From: Chloroflexota bacterium
GTDB taxonomy: Bacteria > Chloroflexota > Dormibacteria > CF-121
Direction: 5' to 3'
Assembly (NCBI GenBank): GCA_005880605.1
Contig: VBIS01000028.1
Location: 1 to 34,814, forward strand
DNA length: 34,814 nucleotides
In this document: one piece after another, positions 1 through 10,145 of the stretch
Layout of the letters: each line of letters starts with the position of its first letter
Numbering within the stretch: position 1 is the stretch's first letter
The notes under the pieces: model-generated
Seen by the model: only the letters and a program-made list of their open reading frames with translations
Told to the model about the DNA's origin: nothing
Databases searched by the model: none
Translations under genes and position numbers: made by a program

Positions 1-1
1 C

Positions 2-547
2 GAATTCGCGGTTGCCTCGGAAGGTCTTGCAAAAGATGTGCATCACGCATTTGTTCGATTCGGTATCGTTTCGCGGTTCTACCGAAAATCCGAGCGTTGC
101 TGGCGCGTGCAAATTACAGATTCGGAATCCGTGGCTCGCTATCAGACCGAGATCGGTTGGATTGGCGAGAAAGTAGGCCGATTTGCCACGGACCTACCGC
201 AATTCCGTGGCAACAACGGACACCTTCCGATCGTGGTCTGGAACATGGTCGAAACTGCGGCGGCGACGCAGGGGCTCGGCTGGGCGAAGCTCGCCGTGCT
301 TTCGGGAGAAAGAACGCGCACTTCGAGATTCCAAACGTACAACCCCCGTACAAATCATGGCTTGTCGCAGCGACGACTCGGAATCTTCAATGAGGTCCTT
401 GAGGACTGGTGGCTAAGTGAGCTCGCCAACCCAGAAATTTATTGGGATCGTATCGTTTCCATCGAGCCGATTGGCGATCACCAAGTCTACGACCTCGCCG
501 TTCCCTCTGGTGCAAATTTCGTCGCCGAAGACATCCTTCTACACAAC
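2..547 (+). mobile_element. C-terminal part of a homing-endonuclease intein inside DnaB
   Basis: The frame is open from the window edge. It first shows a LAGLIDADG-endonuclease-like stretch ([14 protein letters not shown], then a [11 protein letters not shown]-like helix). It ends with the intein C-terminal splicing block: [21 protein letters not shown], that is block F (YDL...NFVA) followed by the terminal His-Asn of block G. The next residue is Thr (C+1 nucleophile), followed by SLTLNIA, the helix after the DnaB Walker A motif. Insertion is therefore between the Lys and Thr of the P-loop GKT, a known DnaB intein position. Inteins excise themselves from the precursor protein and ligate the flanks; the endonuclease spreads the element. 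The N-terminal half lies outside the window, so splicing competence of block A cannot be judged. The terminal HN and C+1 Thr are intact. Confidence 0.9.
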
Positions 548-1170
548 ACGTCGCTGACGCTCAACATCGCACAGCATGCCTCGATTCAATACAAGATTCC
601 GGTGGCGATCTTCTCGCTTGAAATGTCCGAGCAGCAGCTCGTGACGCGGCTGCTGTGCAGTGAGGCGGCGGTCGATTCCTATCGGCTCAGGACCGGGCTG
701 CTCAAAGATGCCGAGTGGCCGCGTATTGCTCAAGCGATGGGGGCGCTATCCGAGGCGCCGATCTATATCGATGACTCACCGAGTATCTCCGTGATGGAAA
801 TGCGAACCAAGGCGCGACGGCTCAAGTCAGCCAACAACCTCGGCCTGATCATTGTGGATTACCTCCAGCTGATGCAGGGTCGTAATCAGGAGAACCGCGT
901 CCAGGAGGTTTCGGAGATATCGCGTTCGTTGAAGGGCCTGGCTCGCGAGTTGCAAGTTCCGGTCATCGCCTGCTCGCAGCTAAGTCGTGAGCCGGAGTTC
1001 TCTTTATCTATCGCGAGCGTTTTTACAACGACAACGTCGCCGAGGACCGACGCAACATCGCCGAGATCATCATCGCCAAGCACCGCAATGGGCCTACCGG
1101 GAAGCTCGAGCTGCTCTTCATCGATGAGCAAACGAAGTTCGCCAACCTCGACCGGGCACGCGGGCGCTAG
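2..1170 (+). CDS. dnaB: Replicative DNA helicase DnaB, 3' part, intein-bearing, with a frame break
   Basis: After the intein, from about base 548, the frame encodes the RecA-like DnaB motor: [11 protein letters not shown] after Walker [12 protein letters not shown], the Walker B strand [10 protein letters not shown] and [11 protein letters not shown]. Just after SQLSR the conserved segment around DLRESGxIEQDAD is missing, and the reading frame changes near base 997. The correct C-terminus ([28 protein letters not shown], ending ANLDRARGR) continues in another frame to a TAG at 1168-1170. The ORF track's 1192 end is the out-of-frame continuation. DnaB is the hexameric replication-fork helicase and is normally essential. 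The lost part holds catalytic and DNA-contact residues, so this copy as written cannot make a working helicase. A base error or mis-join is as likely as a real mutation. purA starts 3 nt after the TAG, a common dnaB-purA arrangement. Confidence 0.88.
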
Positions 1171-3071
<1,901 letters not shown>

Positions 3072-3075
<4 letters not shown>

Positions 3076-3608
3076 GATCCCGAGACCGGGTCGATCACGA
3101 GCTGCAGCTTGTACCAGAGCGTCAGGGGATCGTCGAGATGCCGCCCATCGAACGGATTGACGTAGCCGAATCCGAGCTGGCGCTGGATCAAAAACAAAAT
3201 GCCGAAGACGATCAGGGCCGGATGCAGCATCACGCGCTGGAGCTGCGGCCAGATAACGGTATCGATCACGACGAAGAGGATCACCATGGTGGCAGCGACC
3301 CAGGCAGGCGTCCGGGGTGGCAAGAAGCAGGCCACCAGGATGCTCGCCACCAACGGATGCGTTGCCTTGAAGCCGACCCAGGCGGGAAGTCCGAAAGTGA
3401 GGCGAGCCAGCTGCAGTGCGAGCAGGCATACGATGCCGGCGAGAAATGAGATCGCGAAAAGCAGGATGGCGTCCTGCAGGAAGAAGACGATGCCGGCAAT
3501 CACTGGCGGCAAGAGGGCGAGCGCATAGGCGAGGTCGTAGGTGAGTTGCTCCGGCTGGACCAGGAGCAGCTGCGGGACACCATGCAGCGCTCGCCAGAGC
3601 TGTCGCAC
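3072..3608 (-). CDS. RnfD-like membrane protein, N-terminal half
   Basis: The protein has 178 aa from a GTG at 3608, seven bases after a TACAAT -10 box; an ATG at 3617 lies in frame but overlaps that box. It contains about five hydrophobic segments (LAYALALLPPVIAGIVFFL, ILLFAISFLAGIVCLLAL, LVASILVACFLPP, WVAATMVILFVVIDTVIW, LIVFGILFLIQ). The HPLVASILVACFLPPRTPAWVAA pattern and the later NPFDGRHLDDPL resemble NQR2/RnfD family subunits, membrane parts of ion-pumping electron transport complexes. The frame stops at VIDPVSGS and the likely continuation begins in the -1 frame with GTGA overlap. No other Rnf/Nqr subunits are nearby, so an ordinary Rnf role is unsupported. The longer ORF to 3902 covers the intergenic region and the divergent gene and is not used. 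Confidence 0.58.
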
Positions 3609-3615
3609 GACGAGC

Positions 3616-3621
3616 ATTGTA
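3616..3621 (-). promoter_or_regulatory. -10 box TACAAT of the RnfD-like gene
   Basis: TACAAT on the minus strand is followed after 7 nt by GTG, which would give a leaderless or nearly leaderless transcript. No good -35 hexamer is seen at normal spacing. Confidence 0.45.
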
Positions 3622-3650
3622 GTCGAGCTTCGAGCGAATTTGGCCCCGAC

Positions 3651-3667
3651 TTGGACGCTGCGTCCAA
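3651..3667. promoter_or_regulatory. Inverted repeat, probable operator between divergent genes
   Basis: TTGGACGCTGCGTCCAA is a perfect palindrome with 8-bp arms and one central base. It sits between the divergent RnfD-like and beta-propeller genes, about 30 bp upstream of the RnfD-like -10 box. A dimeric repressor or activator site is the natural reading. No matching regulator gene is adjacent. Confidence 0.5.
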
Positions 3668-3731
3668 AGTTGCGGTGAAGATCCCACGAAGAAACGTCTG
3701 CTATCCTTACTCCGTTTTTCCGGGCACCCAC

Positions 3732-5015
3732 GTGACATTTCCGCGCCGCATTACGCTGCTTACGCCCATCGCGCTGGCCGCCGGGTTGCTCGCCACCGCC
3801 GTCGCCGTTTCCGCGGCGGACACGCGTTGGACCTCGACCGGTGTCCAGCAACCCGGGTCGTCCGACCGTCCCGTCTGGTCGATCGCCGTATCCCCGACGC
3901 ATCCGGCGGTCTGGCTCGCCGCAACGCAGGGCCGCGGTGTATTGCGCAGCACGGACTCGGGCGCGACCTGGTCATCCGCGATCGTCGGCATCGACGGCGC
4001 CTGGGTGGTGCGATTTGACCCGCAGCAGGCGATGACCGCTTATGCCGGCACGCAGACCGCGGGGCTCTACAAGTCGCTCGACGAAGGCAAGACCTGGACG
4101 TCGCAGAGCCAGGGACTCAACAATATGGACGTCCGGTCGCTCGCGTTCGGCACCGGCCTGGTGCTCGCCGGAACCGCCCAGGGCGTCTATTACTCGAGCG
4201 ACGCCGCGAGCTCCTGGCACGCCCTCGGCCTCGACCCGCAGTCCATCGCCGCGGTCGGCGTGCTCCCGAATGCCAGCGGGTTCACGCTCTTTGCGGGGAT
4301 CGATAACGGTCCGGTCGGCGCGGCGTTCCTGATGAAAAGCGAGGGACTGGCCGGCAGCTGGGGCGTCGTCAAGGGCACCTTTCCGGCCGACGCGGTGGTC
4401 GCCACGCTGGCGGTGGCGTCAGCTCCGTCGGGTGGCACCGACCCGCCGGTTCTTGCCGGCACCTCGCAGGGTCTGTTTCGCAGCGACGATCGCGGTGTGA
4501 CCTGGAACGCCTTGGCCGGCCTGCCGTCGACGGACTTCAACATCGCTCTCTTCAACCCGGCCAACCCGGACCAGATCTATGTCGGCAGCGACGGCGACCA
4601 GGGCAATGGCGGCGTGTTCCGGTCTCTGGATCGCGGCGCCAGCTGGAGCACCTTCGGCGCGGGTCTCCCGGCGAAGCCCCGCGTCACCGCCCTGGCGCTG
4701 CAGCTGCTGAACCCGGCCCAGGTGGTGGCCGCCACCTGGAACCCGACCGATGGTTCGGCGGGGGCCTATCGGATCGAGGACCCCGCCGCGACGGTGGCGG
4801 GGGTGACCCCGACGGCCGGCCCGTCCGGCAGCGGCAGGGCGTCCGCCGCGCCACGAGCCACCGCCCCGACCCCGGCGCCGGTTCGGCGCTCCAGCGGCTC
4901 GCCGGCCTACGCGACCTACGCCGTCGCCCTGGCGGTGCTCGTCGGCCTCGGCGGCGTGATCTTAGCGCGGCGCTGGCGGATGCGGCGCGAGGACACGCGC
5001 ATTTACCGCCCGTGA
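3732..5015 (+). CDS. Membrane-anchored Asp-box (BNR/sortilin-like) beta-propeller protein
   Basis: The GTG start at 3732 gives a Sec signal (FPRRITLLTPIALAAGLLATAVAVSAA) followed by a repeat domain with five Asp-box motifs S-x-D-x-G-x-x-W: STDSGATW, SLDEGKTW, SSDAASSW, SDDRGVTW and SLDRGASW. Each box follows strands ending in GT/AGT-type turns, as in BNR or VPS10-like propellers. After residue 360 comes a Thr/Pro/Ala-rich linker, then one hydrophobic helix (YATYAVALAVLVGLGGVILA) and a basic cytoplasmic tail (RRWRMRRE). It should therefore face the outside, held by its C-terminus. The ligand is unknown; such propellers bind glycans, peptides or photosystem-type assemblies, and none can be chosen from sequence. 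The tracked start at 3546 runs through the divergent promoter and is not credible. A weak -10 (TATCCT, 3702-3707) lies upstream. Confidence 0.75.
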   Translation: MTFPRRITLLTPIALAAGLLATAVAVSAADTRWTSTGVQQPGSSDRPVWSIAVSPTHPAVWLAATQGRGVLRSTDSGATWSSAIVGIDGAWVVRFDPQQAMTAYAGTQTAGLYKSLDEGKTWTSQSQGLNNMDVRSLAFGTGLVLAGTAQGVYYSSDAASSWHALGLDPQSIAAVGVLPNASGFTLFAGIDNGPVGAAFLMKSEGLAGSWGVVKGTFPADAVVATLAVASAPSGGTDPPVLAGTSQGLFRSDDRGVTWNALAGLPSTDFNIALFNPANPDQIYVGSDGDQGNGGVFRSLDRGASWSTFGAGLPAKPRVTALALQLLNPAQVVAATWNPTDGSAGAYRIEDPAATVAGVTPTAGPSGSGRASAAPRATAPTPAPVRRSSGSPAYATYAVALAVLVGLGGVILARRWRMRREDTRIYRP

Positions 5016-5072
5016 CCCGGCGTCACAAGCAGGCCTCCCCCGTTAACCATCTCTTCACGGGTTCAGGCTGGC

Positions 5073-5084
5073 GGTTCCGGAACC
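5073..5084. promoter_or_regulatory. Palindrome GGTTCCGGAACC upstream of the ridA-like gene
   Basis: A perfect 12-bp palindrome lies in the 127-bp gap before the RidA-family gene, eight bases before a TACCCT (5092-5097) that could serve as a -10. It is an operator candidate; a chance palindrome in GC-rich DNA is possible. Confidence 0.3.
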
Positions 5085-5142
5085 ACGCCGCTACCCTCAT
5101 GGCGACGGCCCGTCGACAGCGGGCTCAGGAGGTCGATCCCGC

Positions 5143-5640
5143 GTGCTCACGTCCCGGTCGAGGCGAGTCATGATGCTGGACTCCGCCGAGGCGACGCTGC
5201 GGACGCTGGCGCTCGAGTTGCCGTCGCCGCCCAAGGCGCTCGCCTCCTATGTGCCCGTGCAGCAGGTTGGCGAGCTCCTTTATACCTCCGGCGTCATCCC
5301 CAGTTGGAATGGCGACGTTCAATTTCGCGGCGTCGTCGGCGCCGACGTGAGCATCAAGGACGCGGCGCGCGCCGCCGAGATCTGCGCCCTCAACATCATG
5401 GCGCTGATTCGCCAGCATGCCGGGTCGCTCGACCGCGTCGAGCAGTTCATCCAGCTCAGCGGCTTCGTCCGCTCCGCCGCCGGCTTCGAAGAGCAGCCGA
5501 AGGTCCTGAACGGCGCCTCAGACCTGATCTACAAAGTCTTCGGGGAACGGGGGCGGCACACGCGGCAGGCGCTGGGAACCAGCGAGTTGCCGCTCGGCGT
5601 CCCGGTCGAGATCTCGGCGATCATCCGCCTCAAGCCTTAA
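5143..5640 (+). CDS. RidA/YjgF-family protein
   Basis: The 165-aa product belongs to the RidA (YjgF/YER057c/UK114) family, small trimeric cytoplasmic proteins. Archetypal members hydrolyse reactive enamines and imines made by PLP enzymes. Visible are QVGELLYTSGVIP near the N-terminus, the AAEICALNIMALIRQHAGSLDRVEQFIQLSGFV core, and a C-terminal GRHTRQALGTSELPLGVPVEISAIIRL. In this last part the Arg and the LPLGVPVEI strand match the active-site edge. This is the longer subfamily (about 155 residues), whose substrates are not well defined. The GTG at 5143 is supported by a strong AGGAGGT (5127-5133) at 9 nt; ATG codons at 5170 and 5173 are alternatives. The final TTAA serves as stop for this gene and, on the other strand, for the kinase gene. 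Confidence 0.88.
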   Translation: MLTSRSRRVMMLDSAEATLRTLALELPSPPKALASYVPVQQVGELLYTSGVIPSWNGDVQFRGVVGADVSIKDAARAAEICALNIMALIRQHAGSLDRVEQFIQLSGFVRSAAGFEEQPKVLNGASDLIYKVFGERGRHTRQALGTSELPLGVPVEISAIIRLKP

Positions 5641-7079
5641 GCCGCCAGCGGCAGCCAGGCGGTGAACGTGGCCCCCTGGCCAGGCTCGCTGGACGCCTCG
5701 ATGGTGCCCTGGTGCGCCTCGACGATCGACTTGGCGATGGCCAGCCCCAGCCCCGAGCCACCGTGCGATCGATCCCGCGCCTTCTCCCCCCGGTAAAAGC
5801 GTTCGAAGATGTGCGGGAGGTCCTGACGCGAGATCCCCGGGCCGGTGTCCTGCAGCCGGATGGCGGCACGCCCGTCGGTCTGGAAGACGCTCCAGTGCTG
5901 TTCCGCCCCCGGTGCGTACTTGAGCGCATTCTGGGCCAGGTTGTTGACCACCTGCTTGAGCGCCTCAGGGTCGGCCCGCACGGTCACGCCGGGCTGAAGG
6001 TCGCGTGACTCCAGCGCCCCCTTGTTGCGCAGGCCCAACTCGTCGAGTGCCTGGCCGACGAACTGGTCGAGCACCACCGGTTGGCGGCTGGGTGCCCGAC
6101 CCGATTCGAAGCGGGTCAGTGTGAGCAGGTCGTTGACCAGCCGGGTCATCCGCGCGCTCTCCTGCTGCATGGCGGCGAGGGATGACTGGAGCGTCTCGGG
6201 GTCGACAACCTCCCGACGCCCCAGCACGTCGATGTACCCGGCAATTGACGTCAGGGGCGTGCGCAACTCGTGCGAGGCGTCGGCGACGAAGTGCCGCATC
6301 TGCTCCTCGGACTGCCGCTGGACCTCGAAGGCCTGGTCGATGCCCGCCGCCATCTGGTTGAAGGCCAGCGCCAGCGCGCCGATCTCGTCGCTGGACCTGG
6401 GCGCGGTCACCCGCTGTTTGTAATCGCCGGCGGCCAGCTTCCCCGCGGTCTCCGACATCTGCTTGAGGGGGCGCAGCGCTCGGCCGATAATCAGCGGGCT
6501 CAGCAGCAGCGCCAGAAGCAAGACGGCGAGCGAGCCGATGACGGCCACCTGGCGATCGAGGCTGAGGGTGCGGTCAATATCATCGGTGGCGATCGACAAC
6601 TGAACCACCGCGACCGCCTTGCTGCCGGTGCGGATGACATTGAGCACGACGAGAGAGGTCGAGCCGTCGGGGGCGGTTGCGATGTAGTAGGCCTTTGGCT
6701 TGCTCAACGCGGCCGTCCGGTAATCCTGGGTTGTCAGCGACGGCACATCGGGCCTGGTGGCGAGCGTTGCCGGCGTGAAGGCGATCAAGCCGCCATTCGG
6801 TCCGATGATGGCCGCGGAGGTCCGTCGTGAGCGAAGCTCGTCGCTGAACGTTTGGGACAGGATGAGCGCGCGCACGACAGTGGCGGCGCGGCTCGCGGTC
6901 TGTTTCTTGAAGGCCGTGAAGACCGCGTTGTACTCGCTGACCAGCACGTCGGCGTTGCTTCGAAAAAGGACCTCGCGGGCGGCGAAGTACTGGGCCACAC
7001 CGCCGGCGAGCAGCAACACCGCCAGCAGCGCGAGATAGAGAAACGTCAGTCGCCAGCGCAGCGATCGGAAGCGGGCCAT
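5637..7079 (-). CDS. Membrane sensor histidine kinase
   Basis: A 480-aa orthodox kinase with TM1 (LTFLYLALLAVLLLAGGVAQYF), an extracytoplasmic sensor of about 150 residues, TM2 (VIGSLAVLLLALLLSPLIIG), a HAMP domain (ALRPLKQMSETAGKLAAGDY) and a HisKA domain with FVADASHELRTPLTSIAGY. The HATPase domain shows N box VVNNLAQNALKYAP, G1 DTGPGIS, F box FERFYRG and G2 GGSGLGLAI. All catalytic boxes are intact. It lies 34 nt downstream of the response regulator gene, as in BaeS/MprB-type pairs, and is presumably its partner. The sensed signal is unknown; the sensor domain has no recognisable ligand motif. Confidence 0.96.
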   Translation of the reverse strand: MARFRSLRWRLTFLYLALLAVLLLAGGVAQYFAAREVLFRSNADVLVSEYNAVFTAFKKQTASRAATVVRALILSQTFSDELRSRRTSAAIIGPNGGLIAFTPATLATRPDVPSLTTQDYRTAALSKPKAYYIATAPDGSTSLVVLNVIRTGSKAVAVVQLSIATDDIDRTLSLDRQVAVIGSLAVLLLALLLSPLIIGRALRPLKQMSETAGKLAAGDYKQRVTAPRSSDEIGALALAFNQMAAGIDQAFEVQRQSEEQMRHFVADASHELRTPLTSIAGYIDVLGRREVVDPETLQSSLAAMQQESARMTRLVNDLLTLTRFESGRAPSRQPVVLDQFVGQALDELGLRNKGALESRDLQPGVTVRADPEALKQVVNNLAQNALKYAPGAEQHWSVFQTDGRAAIRLQDTGPGISRQDLPHIFERFYRGEKARDRSHGGSGLGLAIAKSIVEAHQGTIEASSEPGQGATFTAWLPLAA

Positions 7080-7113
7080 GGCTAGCCGCGCCCGCCGCGG
7101 CGCGACCGGTCGC

Positions 7114-7815
7114 TCATGCTTTGATGCGGTACCCGACGCCCCGTACGGTCTGAATCAACTTGTGCTGCTCGTCGCCGAGCTTCTGGCGAAGGTAACGGAT
7201 GTAGACCTCGACGTTGTTGGCGTCGCCGAAGAAGTTGTAGCCCCAGACCTGGTCGAGGATGCGGTCGCGGGCAAGGACCTGGTTGGGATGCATCAGCAGC
7301 AGGCGCAGCAGGTCGAACTCGCGAGCCGAAAGCTCGATGGTGCGCCCGCCCCGGCGCACTTCGCGCGTCGCTTCATCCATGCTGAGGTCCTGCACCTGGA
7401 GCAGCGGCCCGGCGCTGGGATTTCGACGGCGCATCACGGCCCGGATCCGCGCCAGCAGCTCGCCGAAATCGAATGGCTTGACCAGGTAATCGTCGGCGCC
7501 GACCTCGAGGCCCTTGATCCGGTCAGCGACCTCGTCCCTGGCTGACAGGATGATGACACCAGTGTCCTTGTTGCCGCGGATCGCCTCGGCGACCGCCAGG
7601 CCGTCAAGCTTGGGCATCATCACGTCCAGGACCACAACGTGGGGCTTGAACTCGCTGATCATGCGCAGCGCAGCCTGGCCGTCGGGCGCCGTCTGCACCT
7701 GGAAGCCCTCGTACTGCAGCCCGAGCCGGATGAAGTCCACGATGCTGCGTTCGTCGTCGACGACGAGCACCCGCGGGCTACGGGAGGCTATCACCTCGGG
7801 GGCCGTCTCTGCCAT
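7114..7815 (-). CDS. OmpR/PhoB-family response regulator
   Basis: The 233-aa product has a receiver domain (RVLVVDDERSIVDFI, phospho-acceptor Asp in VVVLDVMMPKLDG, Lys in YLVKPFDFGELLARI). A winged-helix DNA-binding domain follows (LSAREFDLLRLLLMHPNQVLARDRIL, NVEVYIRYLRQKL, ending TVRGVGYRIKA). I chose the ATG at 7815 because the receiver begins shortly after it and TATATT lies 10 nt upstream; the tracked N-terminal extension runs through the promoter. It is phosphorylated by the kinase downstream. The divergent PAP2 gene, whose promoter shares the 106-bp gap, is a possible target, which is inference. Confidence 0.95.
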   Translation of the reverse strand: MAETAPEVIASRSPRVLVVDDERSIVDFIRLGLQYEGFQVQTAPDGQAALRMISEFKPHVVVLDVMMPKLDGLAVAEAIRGNKDTGVIILSARDEVADRIKGLEVGADDYLVKPFDFGELLARIRAVMRRRNPSAGPLLQVQDLSMDEATREVRRGGRTIELSAREFDLLRLLLMHPNQVLARDRILDQVWGYNFFGDANNVEVYIRYLRQKLGDEQHKLIQTVRGVGYRIKA

Positions 7816-7825
7816 GTCGAGTTCC

Positions 7826-7831
7826 AATATA
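7826..7831 (-). promoter_or_regulatory. -10 box TATATT of the response regulator gene
   Basis: TATATT on the minus strand ends 10 nt before the ATG, implying a leader of only a few bases. No clear -35 element. Confidence 0.4.
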
Positions 7832-7909
7832 ACGGCGCTTTTGGCGAAATCCCATCTTCTGACCCGCTTCTCAGGGGGCTTTAAGGAAGCCTCTTTGCGC
7901 CGTCCTGAG

Positions 7910-7915
7910 TAAGCT
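7910..7915 (+). promoter_or_regulatory. -10 box TAAGCT of the PAP2 gene, leaderless type
   Basis: TAAGCT is followed by exactly 6 nt and then the GTG start. The same 6-nt spacing is seen before tldD, pdxS and the small ORF at 12494, which supports leaderless initiation. Confidence 0.4.
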
Positions 7916-7921
7916 TTCCCG

Positions 7922-8839
7922 GTGCAGCCGGCTGACGCACCACAGCGTCCAACCGTGACCCGCCGGCGCTCCTGGCTGCTGCCGTCGTTGGTCGGCGGGT
8001 ACCTGGCGGTCGTGACCCTGTTCATGGTCTTCGTCCTCCACCTGTCGGTCTCGCCGGAGCGTCTGCTGCTCCTGATGTTGATTGCGGCCTTGATCCTCGG
8101 GCGGGCCAGGCTGTTCCTCGCGGACTGGATCCCTTTTCTCGTTCTCTTTCTCTCCTATGAGTACCTGCGAGGCCTCAGCGGCAAACTCGGGATGCCGATC
8201 CACGACGTGACATCGCTCGAAAGGCTGATCAGTTTCGGGCAGATCCCAAACCTGCTGCTGCAGCAGGCGTTCTACCACGTGGGTCACGTGAGTTGGTATG
8301 ACATCGCCGGCACCATGTTCTATTTCCTGCACTTCGCCTTTCCGCTGGGGCTCGGGTACCTGTTCTGGATCGTCGACCGGCATACGTTTCTACGATTCTC
8401 GCGAGCGCTGATCGCGATGTCATTCGCCGCCTTCGTCTTCTACCTGTTGCTGCCGGTCGCCCCGCCCTGGAAAGCCGTGCCCGGTGTGATCAAGATCATC
8501 GATCACACCCTGCCGAGCTTCACCGACATCCCTGGTATTCCGGTTCCCGCCACCGTTTACCACTGGCTCACGCCCAACCAGTACGCCGCGATGCCGTCCT
8601 TACACGCGGCCTACCCATTTCTCGGTGCATTGTTCGCCGTGCGCCTGTGGGGACGCCGCGCGTGGTGGACCCTCGCCTACACCGTCTGCGTCTGGCTCAG
8701 CATCGTCTACCTTGGCGAGCACTACGTGGTCGACATCATCGGCGGCGTCGTCTTCGCCCTGGCCGTCTTCTTCGGCGAAGACGCGTTCACGACCTGGTGG
8801 CACAAACGAACTGTCAGGACCGCCAGATCTTTTTCATGA
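7922..8839 (+). CDS. PAP2-superfamily integral membrane phosphatase/transferase
   Basis: The 305-aa product has about six to seven membrane helices and the C-terminal PAP2 signature. The first part is FYLLLPVAPPWKA (KxxxxxxRP-like region degenerate here), then AMPSLHAAYPFL (SGH-like motif with the first active-site His) and YLGEHYVVDIIGG (SRxxxxxHxxxD-like, second His). MPSLHA together with GEHYxxD is typical of the AUR1/inositol phosphotransferase-like and lipid phosphatase branch. It probably acts on a lipid phosphate or transfers a phospho-headgroup at the membrane; the substrate is not readable. It begins at GTG 7922 right after a -10 box and overlaps yvcK tail-to-tail by 26 bp. Confidence 0.85.
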   Translation: MQPADAPQRPTVTRRRSWLLPSLVGGYLAVVTLFMVFVLHLSVSPERLLLLMLIAALILGRARLFLADWIPFLVLFLSYEYLRGLSGKLGMPIHDVTSLERLISFGQIPNLLLQQAFYHVGHVSWYDIAGTMFYFLHFAFPLGLGYLFWIVDRHTFLRFSRALIAMSFAAFVFYLLLPVAPPWKAVPGVIKIIDHTLPSFTDIPGIPVPATVYHWLTPNQYAAMPSLHAAYPFLGALFAVRLWGRRAWWTLAYTVCVWLSIVYLGEHYVVDIIGGVVFALAVFFGEDAFTTWWHKRTVRTARSFS

Positions 8840-10145
8840 TGGCCCGAGCCAGCTTGTCGGGGTCGTGATGCGTTGAGATCCGCGGGTTGACGACGTCGAC
8901 GAGGACGGCATGGATGCTGCGCTGGTTGACCGTGGCCGGGTCGTAGACGACCCGCTTGATGCCGGCCGTCTGGGCCGACGACGGCAGTGGGAAGTTGTTG
9001 TTGCTGTTGACCACCACGAAGTCGAAGATGTTCGTCCCCAGGTGGTTCTCGATGGCCTTGAGGTGGTCGCTGACACGGAAATAGTCCGTCTCGCCCGGCT
9101 GGGTCGCAACGTTGCAGATGAAGACCTTGATCGCGGGCGAGGCTTTCAGTGCCTCCGCCATCCCGTCGACGACCAGGTTGGGCAGGATGCTGGTGTAGAG
9201 GCTGCCCGGGCCGACGGTGATCATTTCGGCGTTGAGGATCGCCTCTTCGGCTTCGGGGTTGATCGTGGACTCGGGTTGCAGGAAGACTCGCTTGATGGCG
9301 GTCGCCGTGGCCACCGCGCCGTGACCGTCACCATTGCCGGCGCCGTTGCCGTTGCCGTGGGGAATGGTCGACTCGCCGATGCGGGTCTCACCGTCGGCCA
9401 TCTCCGCGATCAGCGTCACGTCGCGTAATGTCGACGGGACGATCTGGCCGCGAACGGCGAGGACGCGGCCGGACTCCCGGATGGCGTGCTCGAAGTCGCC
9501 CGTGATTTCGGCCATCGCCATGATGAACAGGTTGCCGAAGGAGTGCCCGTTCAAGCTGCCTTCCTTGAAGCGGTGCTGGAAGAGCGTGGTCATCAAGGGC
9601 TCGACGTCGGCCAGCGCCGTGATGCACTGCCGGAAGTCACCGGGAGGCAGAATGCGGTATTCCTTGCGGAGGCGCCCCGAGCTCCCACCGTCGTCCGCCA
9701 CCGTGACGATCGCCGTCAGGTTGCCGGTGTACTTCTTCAGGCCGCGAAGCAGGGTGGAGAGCCCGGTGCCGCCGCCCAGGGCGACCACCCGCGGCCCCTT
9801 TTGCAGGAAGCGGTAGTTGTAGATGATCTCGGAGAGGGCCCGGTCCCGACCTGGGAGGAACGGCCCGAGCACAGACTGGGTGAGCTTGTAAAGCGCGTAA
9901 AGAATGATGCTCAGCCCGAGTGCGGCAAAGAGTCCGCCCCGGACGTAGCGGGGGAGGAACTGGAGGGTCAGGTAGTAAAAGATCGCCGGAAGCCGTACGC
10001 CGGAACGGTAGAAGTTGGCCAGGGCGTACCCAATCCCAAGGCTGATCAGGACCATCCCGACCATCAGAAGGACGAGCCAACGCTTGACGTGGAGGCCGGG
10101 GGTGAACCAGCGCACCACCCGGGGGTTCATACGTAAGGGGGCCAC
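8814..10145 (-). CDS. yvcK: YvcK/CofD-like protein with N-terminal membrane segments
   Basis: From about residue 115 the protein shows the CofD/YvcK fold: RVVALGGGTGLSTLLRGLKKY, VTVADDGGSSGRLRKE, LPPGDFRQCITALAD, NGHSFGNLFIMAMAEITGDF, MITVGPGSLYTSILPNL and CNVATQPGETDYF. YvcK proteins bind UDP-sugars (UDP-GlcNAc) and affect gluconeogenic growth and cell-wall synthesis; the CofD branch makes F420, but this sequence is YvcK type. Two hydrophobic helices precede the domain (WLVLLMVGMVLISLGIGYALA, GLFAALGLSIILYALY), an arrangement known from Chloroflexota and some actinobacteria-like lineages. A Gly/Asn/Asp-rich low-complexity insert (HGNGNGAGNGDGHGA) lies in mid-domain. Start is GTG 10145, or ATG 10130; a TAAGCT -10 (10156-10161) lies 10 nt before the GTG. 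Confidence 0.93.
   Translation of the reverse strand: MAPLRMNPRVVRWFTPGLHVKRWLVLLMVGMVLISLGIGYALANFYRSGVRLPAIFYYLTLQFLPRYVRGGLFAALGLSIILYALYKLTQSVLGPFLPGRDRALSEIIYNYRFLQKGPRVVALGGGTGLSTLLRGLKKYTGNLTAIVTVADDGGSSGRLRKEYRILPPGDFRQCITALADVEPLMTTLFQHRFKEGSLNGHSFGNLFIMAMAEITGDFEHAIRESGRVLAVRGQIVPSTLRDVTLIAEMADGETRIGESTIPHGNGNGAGNGDGHGAVATATAIKRVFLQPESTINPEAEEAILNAEMITVGPGSLYTSILPNLVVDGMAEALKASPAIKVFICNVATQPGETDYFRVSDHLKAIENHLGTNIFDFVVVNSNNNFPLPSSAQTAGIKRVVYDPATVNQRSIHAVLVDVVNPRISTHHDPDKLARAIMKKIWRS

Noticed and set aside
3546-3731. N-terminal extension of the propeller ORF
   Set aside because: It runs through the divergent gene and operator; a signal peptide begins right after the GTG at 3732.
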